From Prorocentrum cordatum (Eukaryota; Sar; Dinophyceae; Prorocentrales; Prorocentraceae): a stretch of 64,000 nt of DNA. The stretch covers positions 418,501 through 482,500 of the forward strand of contig CAUYUJ010001403.1 of assembly GCA_963575745.1 (NCBI GenBank). Reading direction: 5' to 3'. Shown here piece by piece: positions 30,355-40,028 of the stretch (its first letter is position 1; every line of letters starts with the position of its first letter). The translations under genes were made by a program, and so were the position numbers. The notes under the pieces are model-generated. The model had not been told where the DNA came from. It did not search any database and saw only the letters and a program-made list of their open reading frames with translations.

Positions 30355-30980
30355 TTGGGACCTTCAACAGTCCCGCATGAGACTGGTTCCCGCAAGGGAA
30401 TGTCCCACAACGTGGGGTTCCACACATCGTAGGGTCCCAACCGACAGGGTCAGACGGCCAGACCGAAGTATAAGATCGAGGTCGGTTCGGGGAGGGTACC
30501 TGAGTGGTCTTCGTGTTTGTCGTATGGTCTTTTGCATCCTGGGGGAGGTTGCCCTCGGTGATATAATGTTTGGGGTTGTTTTGGCCGGCTGAGGGTCTCA
30601 TGCTCTTGAAGGATGTATTAAGCCTTTGGCCTGGCTGTACACGATCTGATCCCACACGACAGAGCTCCACACGCTAGGTTGCCACATGGGAGAGTCCCAC
30701 ACGAGCGGGTCTCAACCAGGAGGCTCCCACACTGTAGGGTCCCAGGAGATAGCCCTTTACACGCGACAGAGTCCCACGAGACGGGGTCCGTCACGATAGG
30801 ATCCCACGCGACAGGGTCACACGCAGCAGGGTCCCACGCGCTAGGGTCCCACGCGGTAGGATCACACATGACGGGGTCTCACACACTAAGGGCGCCCGCG
30901 CCGTGCGAGAAGGTCCCACGCGATGGGGTCTCACGATAGGACCTCCTTCCGACATGGTTTCACACGATCGGGCCTTACGA
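30355..30980 (+). repeat. 15-bp minisatellite (GGGTCCCACGCGACA type)
   Basis: Degenerate units of TCCCACGCG-x3-AGGG repeated every 15 bases, densest at 30770-30880, with outlying units at 30360-30450 and 30650-30770. Because the unit is a multiple of three, frames stay open and read GSHAT-like pentapeptides on one strand and WDPxA on the other. Confidence 0.85.
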
Positions 30981-31024
30981 GATAGAGCCCCGTAGATCGC
31001 ACACCATATGTCTATAGGGCACAG

Positions 31025-31228
31025 GGTCACTGTTTGGGGAGCCAAGTCTGCGTCGTTCAAGCTGCTTGACGGCAAGGTACATATTTCGTTCCTCACCAGT
31101 ACAGAGAAGGAAAGAAGGGGAACTACGGACAGTGATAAGAGATTACCGCGCGAGGTGGTCCAGGGCCGCGTGACCTTCTGGGACCCCTCGGACAGTTACT
31201 TCATCTATTGGCAGAGCGCCATGAAGAG
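31025..31228 (+). CDS. Host gene exon 6 (A module 3)
   Basis: From CACAG|G in phase 2: VTVWGAKSASFKLLDGKV, a charged insert of about 28 residues, VVQGRVTFWDPSDSYFIYWQ, SAMK and a split Arg codon. TFWDPSDSYFIYWQ matches the YW core of exons 2 and 4; the insert makes this the longest A module. Ends ATGAAGAG|gtccag, GT donor, phase 2. 204 nt. The 5' end could instead be at 31038 in phase 0 (AAG|TCTGCG). Confidence 0.7.
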
Positions 31229-31249
31229 GTCCAGGGACAACCCCTGCAC

Positions 31250-31640
31250 TCACCAATTCGATGTCTCGCCCGCTTTCCCCCTCGCCCTCCCCATCCCCCC
31301 TCGCCGCCTCCTTCCGATCCCCCTCGCCGTTCCCCCCCATCCTACCTGTCCTCATCCCTTTCCCTCTCCGCCCCCCATCGCACCATCCTTCTTCCGCTCC
31401 CCATCCCCAGTCATGATTATTTGTTTCACGAGCGCCTCTTCCTTCCTGTTTCTCCACCCAGCCCACCCCTTCTGCCCTCCGAGCCCAGCGTCCCACATCA
31501 GAAAGACTGGCTGTCATGTTGGGTGGACTTGCCACCACGGCGTTTGTCGAGGCCGCTCGCCTTTGATTGCTCGGCCGCTTCCCCTCCAGTTCCCCCCTCC
31601 GCCGCCACTTTTCCCCATGCTTCCTCTAGTCCTCAGATGG
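31250..31640. repeat. Pyrimidine-rich CCCCTCGCC / CCCCATCCC tract
   Basis: Irregular C-rich polypyrimidine sequence with CCCTCGCC and CCCCAT words, strongest at 31270-31410. Confidence 0.7.
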
Positions 31641-31679
31641 AATCTGCAGCCTTGTACCACGATGTACCACAACAGCTAA

Positions 31680-32345
31680 TGTGTTGAGAATGCTTTTCAA
31701 AAAAGTGTTGCAAAAAACAGCACTGGGAAAGAGCATTACGACTTTCGCAGCCGCTGAAATAGCGTTGGGAAAAAACCATGCTACTTTCGCTACCGCTGAG
31801 ACAGAGTTGGGAGAGGGCGTTGACACTGCCGCGGGTGCTGCAAGCGAGTATTGACAAATTCGTTATTGGCATTAGTTGCCGCGTGGAGCGCTGCCAGTGG
31901 CGTCGAGAGAATCGCCGTTGCTGTGTGGGGCACTGCAATTGGCGTCGGGGGATGTGGGGCTGCTGCGTGGGCCGTTGGCGTGGCCGCTGTGATTTCGGGC
32001 TTGCCGCATGGACCGTTTCCGCTGCCGTTGGCAATTTCGGGGGTGATGCACGGGTCGTGGCCACGGTCGCTGGCAAGTTCGGGCTTACCTCCAGAAGCAA
32101 CAATTGCCAACAGTAGCGAGCCCCTGCAGCAGCCCAAGAACGATGGAAGACAAGGCTTAAAACAGCCAACATATTTTCAACGGCAATGCCAACGGCCCAC
32201 GCAGCAGCCCTGAATCTCTCAACGACAATGGCAACGCACCACGCAGCAGCCGCGAAATTGTCAACGCCAATACAGCCCATGCAACAGCATCGAAACTGTC
32301 CACGCGAATGACAATCGGCACATGCACCCCCGCCGACATCAGCCG
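31680..32345. repeat. Degenerate GCTGCGTGGGCCGTTGGC repeat
   Basis: Many loose copies, in both orientations, of GTTGGCATTGCC-, GTGGGGCACTGC- and GCAACG-type words spaced about 30-65 bases. Related-looking sequence occurs at 35640-36070 and 53160-53640. No gene; overlapping frames exist on both strands. Confidence 0.45.
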
Positions 32346-33389
32346 CACGATGTGCCACAGGGGAATCCTGGGTTGTCCTGGGAAGTGATGGCGGGGGTGA
32401 ACGTCAATAGTGCTGGGTATCGCGGCGGGGGGGGGCGTGCCATGGGGTCCTGGCGGGCGCTGGAGAGTGCTGCGAAGCGCTGGATGTCTTGGGCACTGGG
32501 GAGACCTGGGAAGGGCAGGAGGGCCCTGGGCAGCCCTGGAGGGCCCCGTGGGATTCTCAGGAGCGTTGGGTGTCCTGCGGGGGCGCGGCTGGGCGGCGCC
32601 CCAGTGCAAGGGTCCGAAGAGCAAGCCCACGCAACTCCGCAGCGGCGATGTGCAGCGCCGCTGCCATCAAACAGGCTTGCAAGTGGCCTGGCACTGCCGA
32701 GACCCCCCCTTCCGGCCCCTTCCCACCCCTTCAAGGACAGGCATCCCTCGTCTCCACTCTTCCTTGTAGTTCTCGAAGCTTGTTCTACATGTGTTTCGCG
32801 CGGCACGGTATACGGTGGGGGCGTTCGATAAGGAACGTGCCCAGGAGGCTTCAGACCCTGGAGGGTTCCGTATCTGATGAGGGCGGCGGTGAATTCCATG
32901 GCCAATCCACGACTGGAGTTCCACTGGCTTCCAGACCCTGGACTTCTCATCGAAGGTTTCCTTATCCAATGCCACCACCGTGTGCGGAGGATTCCCGAGG
33001 CCACAGCCTCCTCCACCTGGTCTTGGAGACGCCCGGGCGTCTGTCCGCAGTGGTGGTCGCTCGCTCGCCCTGCCAGATTGGGCAAAGCTTACAGCCACCC
33101 CCCCAAGTTCACCCCTGCACAAACAAGGGGGGCGGGCCTCTGCAAACAAAAAAACGCAGGGGGTAGGAGGGACGTGACGATCATCTCAGCACAAGGCACC
33201 CCTCTCAGAGGCCCTCTTGAAGCATGTAGGAGCACAGGCTACGTCTAGATCAAGCAGTCAGGAAAGCCTCGCACGCAACTTTCGGGCCCCTTTGGGATAC
33301 TCTTCTGCGCCAAGCAATACACTTGCCTGCAAGTGCCGGTAACCGCTGTGAGTATGCCCCCCACCCCTCTCGTGAACCGTTGTGGGTAT
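32346..33389. other. Intron 6, mostly unique
   Basis: Contains a GGGCCCTGG/GCCCTGGAGG-rich stretch at 32430-32620 resembling the minisatellite at 8515-9040; the rest is unique. Open frames on both strands lack any recognised motif. Confidence 0.4.
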
Positions 33390-33548
33390 GCCCTCCTGGG
33401 AATTGAAAAAAGAGTTCAATGTCGAGTGTGGAGTTGGGAAAACGTTGAATTTCGAGTTGCACGTTGAAGGAAGAGTTGAAGTTAGAGTTGGGCGTTGAAG
33501 AAAGAAATACTTGAAATTCAAGTTGGGAGTTGAAGAAATCTGAATGGA
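33390..33548. repeat. GAGTTG/GTTGAA minisatellite
   Basis: About ten degenerate units of GAGTTGxxAGTTGAA type, 12-24 bases apart, purine-rich and AT-richer than the surroundings. Confidence 0.7.
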
Positions 33549-33769
33549 AATGGTGTGCTGGGAAGTTGCTAGCGGGCCAGTTGGATGCGGTTAATTGGCT
33601 TGTTGGATGTGAGATGATGGGTTGCAGCTCGAGGATCTCAACCAATCGTAACCTCAGGGCCGGATCGGTGTCGGGCACCCTTCCAATCATCCAAGGCAGC
33701 GTTCACTGCAGCCCCTCACCCTCTTCCTCGTCTTCGTGTATCGCCCCCCCGCGCCCTTGTCCCGCGTCT

Positions 33770-33896
33770 CTGACCCTTCTCCTCCCCCTCCGTCTCCTCC
33801 TCCTCCTCCCCCTCCTCCTCCTCCTCCTTCTCCCCACCTTCTCCTCCTCTTCCTCTTCCTCCTCCTCCTCCATTCCTTCTCCTTATAGATAACTCC
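33770..33896. repeat. TCC microsatellite preceding 83-bp-repeat element
   Basis: CTCCTCC tract ending TCCTTATAGATAACTCCTCC. Analogous tracts with ATAAATAACTCC and GATGAATGAATCC ends precede the copies at 54895 and 55615. Confidence 0.9.
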
Positions 33897-34850
33897 TCCC
33901 TGTCGCACCCCGAGGCCAGTTTTTAGGGCGGGCCGGGCGTTTCGCCTGAGACTTCCTCACCACTTATGACTCTGAAGCTTCAAAAGTGACAACAGTTTCA
34001 CAGATGGAGTGCGGGGGAGGGGGGTCAAAATGTGGCTCTCGCATTAGCGCCGCGCAAATTCGTTTTCAAAATTTGCAAGAGCTTCACAGATTGAGGGCAG
34101 GTCGTTTTCAAAATGTGGCTCTCGCTTTTGCGCCGTGCACATTCGTTTTCAGAAATTGCAAGAGCTTCACGGATTGAGGGCGGACGGTTTTCAAAATGTG
34201 GTTCTCGCGTTAACGCCGCGCACACTCTTTGGAAAACATTACAAGAGCTTCACGGATTGAGGGCGGATGGTTTTCAAAATGCGGCTCTCGCTTTAGCGCC
34301 GCGCACATCCTTTGTAAAACATGCAAGAGCTTCACGGATGGAGGGCGGGTGGTTTTCAAGATGTGGCTCTTGCCGTAACGCCGCGCACACCCTTTGTAAA
34401 GAATAGCAAGAGCTTCACGGATTGACGGTGGCTCCTTTTGCAAATGTGGTTCTTGCCTTAGCCCATATTAGCGCCACGCAGATTCGTTGCATAAAATGCA
34501 AGAGTTGCATGGATCCCCATGATCAACGTACCAAAAATGGCGTTCGGGAAGGATTCAGGATTATGCAGGTGTAACAATTGTGTTGGCTCGCTGTGTTGAA
34601 TTGTTTAGAAAATGGCGTTATGGCACGATCCCGGATGGCCAAAACGCACCAGTCAGGTTGATGCGTGGCGTTGAAACCCCGAGAACAATGATTTGGCATG
34701 CTTCAGGATCTTCAAACGGTTGTCTTCCAACGAGGCAGTTCCCTCAATGGAAATGAACCGTTGTATGGGGCATATGAAGAGGGAGCTTGGAGGGAGGGTT
34801 AATTCCAACATTGTTGATGACTCTTGGGTTTACACTGGCCCTCCTTCCTC
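33897..34850 (+). repeat. 83-bp-repeat element, most complete copy
   Basis: Starts CTGTCGCACCCCGA, then GGGCG(T/G)TTCGCCTGAGA, CACCACT.ATGACTC, then six tandem subrepeats (34025-34513), then a unique part (CTTCCAACGAGGCAGTTCCC; AGAGGGAGCTTGGAGGGAGG; GTTGATGACTCTTGGGTTTACAC) and ends at a TCC tract. Other copies: 6270-6790 (inverted), 54895-55600, 55615-56215. No coding capacity recognised. Confidence 0.85.
34025..34513 (+). repeat. Six tandem 82-83-bp subrepeats
   Basis: Unit starts at 34025, 34108, 34191, 34274, 34356 and 34439. Consensus words: TTTTCAAAATGTGGCTCTCG, TTAGCGCCGCGCACA, GCAAGAGCTTCACGGATTGA, GGGCGG. Single subrepeats or pairs occur in the other copies of the family. Confidence 0.92.
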
Positions 34851-34920
34851 CTCATCCTCCTCTTCGTCGTCCTCCTCCTCCTCCTCCTCCTCCTCCTCCT
34901 CCTCCTCCTCCTCCCCCCGT
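34850..34920. repeat. TCC microsatellite
   Basis: TCCTCC tract closing the 83-bp-repeat element. Confidence 0.95.
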
Positions 34921-35640
34921 CACCTGTTTCCTTTTCCAGTTGCTTTTCACAGAAGATAGGGGCGAAAAGGAGTGAGGGAGAAAGGGCGAGGTGGCAATAG
35001 ACGGCGACGGTGCAGAATATGATGCACTAGTCAAGAGGCAGGCGGCAGGAGTAGGGGAGCGAACAAGAGGAGGAAGAGGAGGAGGAGGAAGAGGAAGGGG
35101 AGGAGGATAACGGAGAAGAGCGGAGGATGAGGAGGAGGGGGATGACCAGGAGCCAGAGGGTGGTCGAGAAGGACGGCGCCCAAGCCACGTGCCAATGGGT
35201 GCACAGAGGGCAACGGCGACGAGGATGAGGAGGGGCGGGGTGGCCGAGTCGAACGAGGAGTCCAAGTCAGAGTCCGAGGGAGAAGGTCAAGCTGGGAGGG
35301 GGGTGGGCGGCCAGGGGCCCGGAGGGGAACGCGGGAGAGGGTGGTGAGCGTTTGGTTGTGCGGAAAGTACAAACAGTGCAGCGTGCCGCTACTGCGGGGC
35401 AGACACCGCAGCACAAAACCAAAAACCAAATACAGCAAAATGCAGTACGGCTGCGCAATCTCTGGTGGGCGCAGCAAAACAGCCATGGGACAAAAAGCAA
35501 GCCAACCAGGCTGGGATCCCGTATCGCGTCGCCCGGACCCCGAGTGTCTTTTTGGCAGTCTTGAGGAAGGTCCGCGCTGCATCGAGAGCCCCAAGTCCCA
35601 AGCGCCCGAACGTAGCGATGCACCCCGAACCCAAGTGGCA
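34921..35640. other. Intron 6, non-coding
   Basis: GGA-rich stretch at 35040-35180, then unique sequence. Open frames on either strand show no motif. Confidence 0.4.
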
Positions 35641-36595
35641 CATTAGCTGTCAATGTTCTGCCAACTTGTTCCCCAGCGCGTTCAGCAATCACCACGCGCC
35701 CAACCCTTTTTCGCCAATGCGATCAGCACGCGCGGCGCCCTGGCCACGTCGCTACAAAATATCAACATCAAGCAAACATCTGCCGCAACAGTACCCACAA
35801 GTCATGCAAGATGCCCAATCAACTGTTCCAACGCAAGGAACCTCATTTTTTTACCACATAACTCCGCCGACACATACAGGGCTCCCCATCATTTTGCCAA
35901 TATGCACAGCGAACCCCAACAGGTTAACCAACACGCGTGTTGCGAGTGATGGGGAACCCAACAACTCAACCGACATATAACGAATTCCCAATCACTTCCC
36001 CAACCACTTTGCCAGCACCACGGGGTTTCCAACAATTGTTTCAACAGTTGCCTTACCCAAATAATTCAAAGTCTTAGACGCAGATCCCATCGTAACTCTA
36101 GTCCCCCCGTTCCTCCAATCCCCACCGTTCCCCTTGTTCTCCCCTTCTCGCCCCTCCTTGCTTTCCATGCGATGCCCCCCTCCCTTGCAGTTGACCGAGC
36201 GGAAACGTTCCGAACAGGCAAACTCGCAGCTGTCCACGGGATCGGTCGCATGCAGTTGTCTGGAGCGCAACTTTGGGTCGCGATACGCCGCGCAGGCATT
36301 GACGATGTGGAGGATTCGCAGAGCGGGCGGGTTCTACACTCCTTGCGCAAGTCTTCCTACCCCCGCGGTCGGGGAGCGAAAATAGGCAATGCATAAAGAG
36401 TCCACGAATTCTTAGAGACGACACGACACGATTATTCACCCAGGATACAGCATTCCTGAGCAAGAAAAACTAAATGGCGACGAATAGGGTTCTGGCTCAC
36501 TGCCAACTGTCGCAGCCGGTTTGCGGCCTTGCCGTTTTATGCGAATTCGGTGCCGCAGAATTTAGTTTGATAAAAACCGATGCGTTTGTCTTCGA
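35641..36595. other. Intron 6, degenerate CAACxxGTTGCCA-type sequence
   Basis: Loose short repeats of GCCAACTTG/CCAACACG/CCAATCA words in 35640-36070, then unique sequence to 36595. No gene recognised. Confidence 0.4.
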
Positions 36596-36629
36596 AGCCA
36601 CTTGGATGGGGTCAGAGTAAACGGGGTCA

Positions 36630-36785
36630 GAGAATCGCGCCGCATCGCCGATGCATCGGCGATGCGGCTCGATGTGGAGCCCAACTTGTTCCACGCCGAC
36701 GACGTCGCCGAACCATCGCCGACGCGCCGATGCATCGCCCATGCGTCGGCGATGCATCACCGATGCGGCGCGATCCTCCGACCGT
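36630..36785. repeat. GCATCGGCGATGC palindrome cluster
   Basis: About a dozen GCGATGC/GCATCGC/CGATGCG words in both orientations within 150 bases, e.g. CGCCGATGCATCGGCGATGC at 36646-36665 and CGTCGGCGATGCATCACCGA near 36744. Each is self-complementary or complementary to its neighbours. Confidence 0.8.
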
Positions 36786-36863
36786 AATTGCCCAGGCCCC
36801 ATGTGGGAGGACTCCAGGCTTGGAGGCCCACCTCGAACCATCAGAATCTATGTTGGGCCAGGC

Positions 36864-37072
36864 TGTCCACGCAAGTAGGTCCGGAACGGATATAGTTCGG
36901 TAGATCGACAGTTGAGCGATCGAGAGATCGCCGTCCGTCTACGGAAAAGCATCGTAATCTCTTTTAGGCCAGACTGTCCACGCAAGTAAGTCTTGAGCGG
37001 ATGCAGGTCGGTAGATCGATGGTTGAGCGATCTAGAGATCGCAGTCCGTCTGTGGAAAAGGTCCCGTCCATG
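36864..37072 (+). repeat. 112-bp tandem duplication
   Basis: TGTCCACGCAAGTAGGTC at 36864 and TGTCCACGCAAGTAAGTC at 36976 open two diverged copies sharing CGGTAGATCGA.GGTTGAGCG-type, GAGATCGC.GTCCGTCT and CGGAAAAG/TGGAAAAG blocks. Confidence 0.8.
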
Positions 37073-37197
37073 TGCAGTTCGGCAGGTCGAAGCGGACCTC
37101 CAAGAGGGGGGTGGGGGGCCCCTGCAGATTTCCAGGGGCCCTCACGCACGGTGGGCGCAGGGGCCTCCGCGCTGGCGGATCTCAGAGAATCCGCGAG

Positions 37198-37290
37198 GTG
37201 GGCCGTGTGCGACCTGGTCAGCCTGCCCCAGGCGAAGGCTGGGGACCCCCCAGGCTGGGCCTTCAGGACGGACTCGCAGCACTTCACGAG
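37198..37290 (+). CDS. Host gene exon 7 (B module 3, first half)
   Basis: After CCGCGAG, phase 2: R-WAVCDLVSLPQAKAGDPPG, WAFRTDSQHFT and a split Arg. Corresponds to the first 31 residues of exons 3 and 5. Ends TTCACGAG|gagcac, a GA donor; the acceptor of exon 8 is preceded by TCCACGAG, so CACGAGGAG stands at both intron ends. 93 nt. Confidence 0.7.
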
Positions 37291-37701
37291 GAGCACTGGG
37301 GTCCAGACTCAGAGGAGCGCGAGTTCAGACAGAGGTAGTTGGCCTTCGGGGGGGTCCCTCGTCACCAGGGCTTGACGCAGCTCGAACAACTTATGCGTTT
37401 GGACCAGCAGAGGGGTCTGGGGACCGATTTGAGCTGCCGTTGTCTCAACTCGCCCTTCTCCGATAGACGCACGCCTCCTCCACCTGATTTTGGGCGCTTC
37501 GTGTCTGTGGCTTCACCCCTCTTGGAGAGCTTGCCAGTCCGTTCACCCCCGCCCAGGAACGGTTCGGGCGGACTCGCCTTCGGAGTCCCATCGCCGACCA
37601 TCGCCGATCTGTCGGCTACGCGTCGCAGAGTCCAGCTCGATGTTTCCCCTCCCCTGGGCCAAACCACCCCAACGTTGCCCTCCCACCCCCTCCTCCACGA
37701 G
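37291..37701 (+). other. Intron 7 (GA-AG)
   Basis: 411 nt between CACGAG|GAGC and CACGAG|GAGT. Its interior is unique; CCGATCTGTCGGC is a small hairpin. The boundary direct repeat means the exact splice point can slide, giving GA-AG or alternatives with the same product. Confidence 0.5.
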
Positions 37702-37926
37702 GAGTGCGGGCGTGTGGATGGAGGCCCACGGCCGCGAGTGGAGGAGGGCGGAGGTCGCGTGCACGGTGCTGGAAGGAACCGTCCGCCCCGACGCGGCGGC
37801 GGTGAAGACGGAGCAGGCGGCCGACGACGCCCGGCTGAGCGCGGAGCAGTACAAGACGCTCGTGCGCCGCGTGTACGAGCAGAAGAACCCAGGCAAGTTG
37901 CCCGACCTCCCCGCGATCTTGGACAG
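37702..37926 (+). CDS. Host gene exon 8 (B module 3 end, C module 1 start)
   Basis: Phase 2 start: SAGVWMEAHGREWRRAEVAC matches the GWxExxxxxW end of module B. Then TVLEGTVRPDAAAVKTEQAA, and LSAEQYKTLVRRVYEQKNPG, KLPDLPAILD with a split Arg. The latter half is the first helical part of module C, repeated in exon 10. Ends GGACAG|gtgcgt, GT donor, phase 2, 225 nt. Confidence 0.75.
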
Positions 37927-38123
37927 GTGCGTCAGATGTCCGTTTGAGAACCTTTCCTGGGGCCCAGCTGACGGATCTGTTCGGCTCTAGCTCGACTATG
38001 GTTCGACTCAAGCTTCACTTGAGCTCGACTCGAATTCGGCTCGAGCCGACGGACGTTCGACGCAGCATCGATGCATGGGTGGAGCGAGCTGCTCCAGAAG
38101 GGTACCCAAACCCAGCATCGGAG
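37927..38123 (+). other. Intron 8, a repeat-derived (introner-like) intron
   Basis: 197 nt, gtgcgt...cggag. From 37969 to about 38120 it is homologous to the dispersed repeat at 8222-8390: ACGGATCTGTTCGGCTCTAG, ATGGTTCGACTC, CGGACGTTCGACGCAGCATC, GGGTGGAGCGAG. So nearly the whole intron is one repeat copy. Confidence 0.7.
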
Positions 38124-38309
38124 GTACGAAGGCACGGAGCACGAGCTCTTCAGCATGGTCTGCGAGAAGTACCAGGTCGACGCGGACGAGTTCGCCGCCG
38201 CCGAGGCCGCGGCGAAGGCCGCCGAGGAACAGCCCCCGGGCGGCGAGGAAGAGGAGGAGGAGTACGCCCACCTCGCCGGAGCGGAGTGTCCCGAGCTGAC
38301 GGCGCGGGA
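38124..38309 (+). CDS. Host gene exon 9 (C module 1 end, acidic linker, C module 2 start)
   Basis: After CATCGGAG, phase 2: YEGTEHELFSMVCEKYQVDA, DEFAAAEAAAKAAEEQPPGG, an acidic run, then CPELTARE just before the intron. LTARE-Y corresponds to LSAEQ-Y in exon 8. Ends GCGGGA|gtactc, GT donor; exon 10 supplies G to complete Glu. 186 nt. Confidence 0.72.
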
Positions 38310-38519
38310 GTACTCGGAGGGCGCCGGCCAGACGCCCGCACCGATCCTGGCCACGCCGATCCCCGGCGCCAGGATCGGTCCACAGGTCCCCCTGGCCACG
38401 CGAGGTTGGGCGTCCAGCAGGGCGCAGGCACCCATCCTGGGGCTGGTGGATGGGCCCGGCGAGGATCGGTGCGGGCAGATGCAGACCCAGAGGTCCGAGC
38501 CATCGTTCGGGCCGGACGA

Positions 38520-38690
38520 AAGGGGGGGAATTGGGAAAGGGGGGGGTACGAAATTTGCTGCATGCAGCCGGTTTCGGCCCCACCGAGGGGCCCATTCCTC
38601 GTTACATAACCGCCTCCGGCGCCAGGAAGATCAGCTACGTGAGCTGATTCTCAAACCTCCCCTTTGCTATCCCCCCCTTTCGCCTGACCC
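38520..38690. repeat. Dispersed foldback family C, copy 2 (in intron 9)
   Basis: Matches 5840-5998; purine-rich start GGGGGGAATTGGGAAAGGGG complements the end CCTCCCCTTTGCTATCCCCC. Takes up about a third of the 571-nt intron 9. Confidence 0.72.
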
Positions 38691-38880
38691 GAATCGTGCG
38701 TTTTCATCTGCGGCCCCAGAGATCCCTACACACTCCCCAGGGGCAGTCTTGCGTCGCCGAAGCGCTTTTGATGGTCCTGGGGCCCGATCGCAGGCCCCCG
38801 ACGCCTAAAACTAGGGAGAGCGCCAGGACTGAAGAAACCATGGCGGCGGCGATTTGAGCGTATAGCGGGCGCCCTCCCAG

Positions 38881-38966
38881 GTACGCCACCCTCGTCCAGA
38901 ACGTGTACCTGCGGCACAACGCGAAGAAGCTGTCGGACATGGGGCGCCTTCTGGTGAAGTACAAAG
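38881..38966 (+). CDS. Host gene exon 10 (C module 2, first half)
   Basis: After CTCCCAG: YATLVQNVYLRHNAKKLSDM, GRLLVKYK. Aligns with YKTLVRRVYEQKNPGKLPDL of exon 8. Ends TACAAAG|gtcatg, GT donor, phase 1; exon 11 adds GG to give KYKG. 86 nt. Confidence 0.75.
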
Positions 38967-39019
38967 GTCATGGGCATTTTCAGGGGAGAATGGGCTTAGG
39001 GGGAATTCATCGACCCCCG

Positions 39020-39275
39020 AACGCCCATGCATCACCAAGATGTGCCCGATTGCCCATCCCGCCCAGGGCGGTTCTCGGGGAACAAACCACGACAGAAACG
39101 AAACACCTTCGGAGTTCCGCGCGGATTTCTTGGATAGGCGCCAGACCCCGCTCCCTGGAGCGCGGACCGCGCCAGGGGCTGTGCCGAAGGCGCCGCCAGG
39201 GGGCCACAGCGCAGATCCAAAACAAAGACCCGCGGACCTCAGACAGTTCATGCTTATGAAATTGTTTGTTACCCA
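39020..39275. repeat. Dispersed repeat family J, copy 1 (in intron 10)
   Basis: Shares TTC(C)GCGCGGATTTCTTGGAT and CTGGCGG/CCGCCAGG-rich interior with 49555-49700, and AACAAACC.CGA.A / GTTTTTGTTT ends in inverted arrangement. The interior GGCGCC words are self-complementary. Confidence 0.55.
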
Positions 39276-39337
39276 ACGTGCGGCTTTGCCAGAGGGGGCC
39301 CATCTCACCGATCTGTCGGCGATCTATCGTTAAGTCG

Positions 39338-39482
39338 GTCCTATCCCTCTACAGGAGGAATATCCAAGAATAGTCAAAAATTAGTCTGGCGGCGATGTTT
39401 TGACTATTTTTGCCATTTGGGGGGTATTTTTTGAGTATCCGTTGTTTTTCGCCCAAAATCCCCCCTGTAGGGGGGCACGCCC
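39338..39482. repeat. AT-rich foldback element, family A, copy 2 (in intron 10)
   Basis: CCCTCTACAGGAGGAATATC at 39345 parallels CCCTCTACAGGAGGGATATT at 4330; right end CCCCCTGTAGGGGGGCACGC near 39462-39480. AATAGTCAAAAATTAG pairs with TTTTGACTATTTTTGCC. Diverged from copy 1 but same design. Confidence 0.75.
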
Positions 39483-39543
39483 AATTTAAATCGATCGCCG
39501 ATCCCAGCGTTCGACGTCTCCCCCGACCGCTCCCCCGCAAGAG

Positions 39544-39635
39544 GGCGCGAGCGGGAGCTGCTCCACGAGGTGTGCGCCAAGTACGGCGAGAGCCCCGCGG
39601 TCCTCCACGCGAGATGCGAGAGGGAGAAGCGGCAG
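39544..39635 (+). CDS. Host gene exon 11 (C module 2, second half)
   Basis: After GCAAGAG, phase 1: G-RERELLHEVCAKYGESPAVL, HARCEREKRQ. Aligns with EHELFSMVCEKYQVDADEF of exon 9. A GC donor after CGGCAG (39635) is one possible end; the following sequence soon becomes a TCC tract. Further exons would have to lie beyond LINE-2 and were not recognised. Confidence 0.65.
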
Positions 39636-39654
39636 GCGCCGTCGTGGCCTCCAC

Positions 39655-39908
39655 TCCTTCTCCATTCCCCTCGTCCTCCACCGCCTCCTCCTCCTGCTCC
39701 TGCTCCTGCTCCTCCTCCTCCTCCTCCTCCTCCTCCTCCTCCTCCTCCTCCTCCTGTCGGCTCCTTGCCCACTGCCTTCTCCTCCTCGGCGCTCCCCGGC
39801 CCGGGGCCTCGACGGCCTTGCCCGGCTCCTCTTCGCCCTCTGCTTCCTCCTCCACCTCCTCCTCCTCCTTCTGAACCTCCTCCTCCTCCTCCTCCTCCTC
39901 CTCCTCCT
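39655..39908. repeat. TCC microsatellites at LINE-2 5' junction
   Basis: Two TCC/CTC tracts (39690-39755, 39850-39908) with GC-rich sequence between; the second runs directly into the spliced leader. Confidence 0.95.
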
Positions 39909-39930
39909 TCCGTAGCCATTTTGGCTCAAG
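39909..39930 (+). other. Dinoflagellate spliced leader, second full-length genomic copy
   Basis: 22 of 22 nt as at 13078-13099, again directly followed by ATGCCT, and again preceded by a TCC tract. Not an SL-RNA gene, since no GT donor follows. Confidence 0.9.
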
Positions 39931-39955
39931 ATGCCTGCTTTGCGCAAGCAGGGAA

Positions 39956-39976
39956 TGGATACCGCTAGTCCGCGGC
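39956..39976 (+). promoter_or_regulatory. 21-nt block shared by both LINE leaders, copy 2
   Basis: Identical to 13137-13157 (core GGATACCGCTAGTCCGCGG). Between it and the spliced leader lies CCTGCTTTGCGCAAGCAGG (39934-39952), a hairpin whose stem sequence differs from that in LINE-1. Confidence 0.5.
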
Positions 39977-40028
39977 CAGTTTCCGCCACGCGCGCTGCCC
40001 CTCCGCCCGTGCGCGGCGCTCGTGGCTC

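Noticed and set aside
30679-30939. GSHAT-repeat protein
   Set aside because: 15-bp minisatellite whose length is a multiple of three keeps frames open on both strands.
32339-33166. Coding gene in intron 6
   Set aside because: Open frames of over 200 codons exist on both strands over the same bases and none shows a known motif or exon signature.
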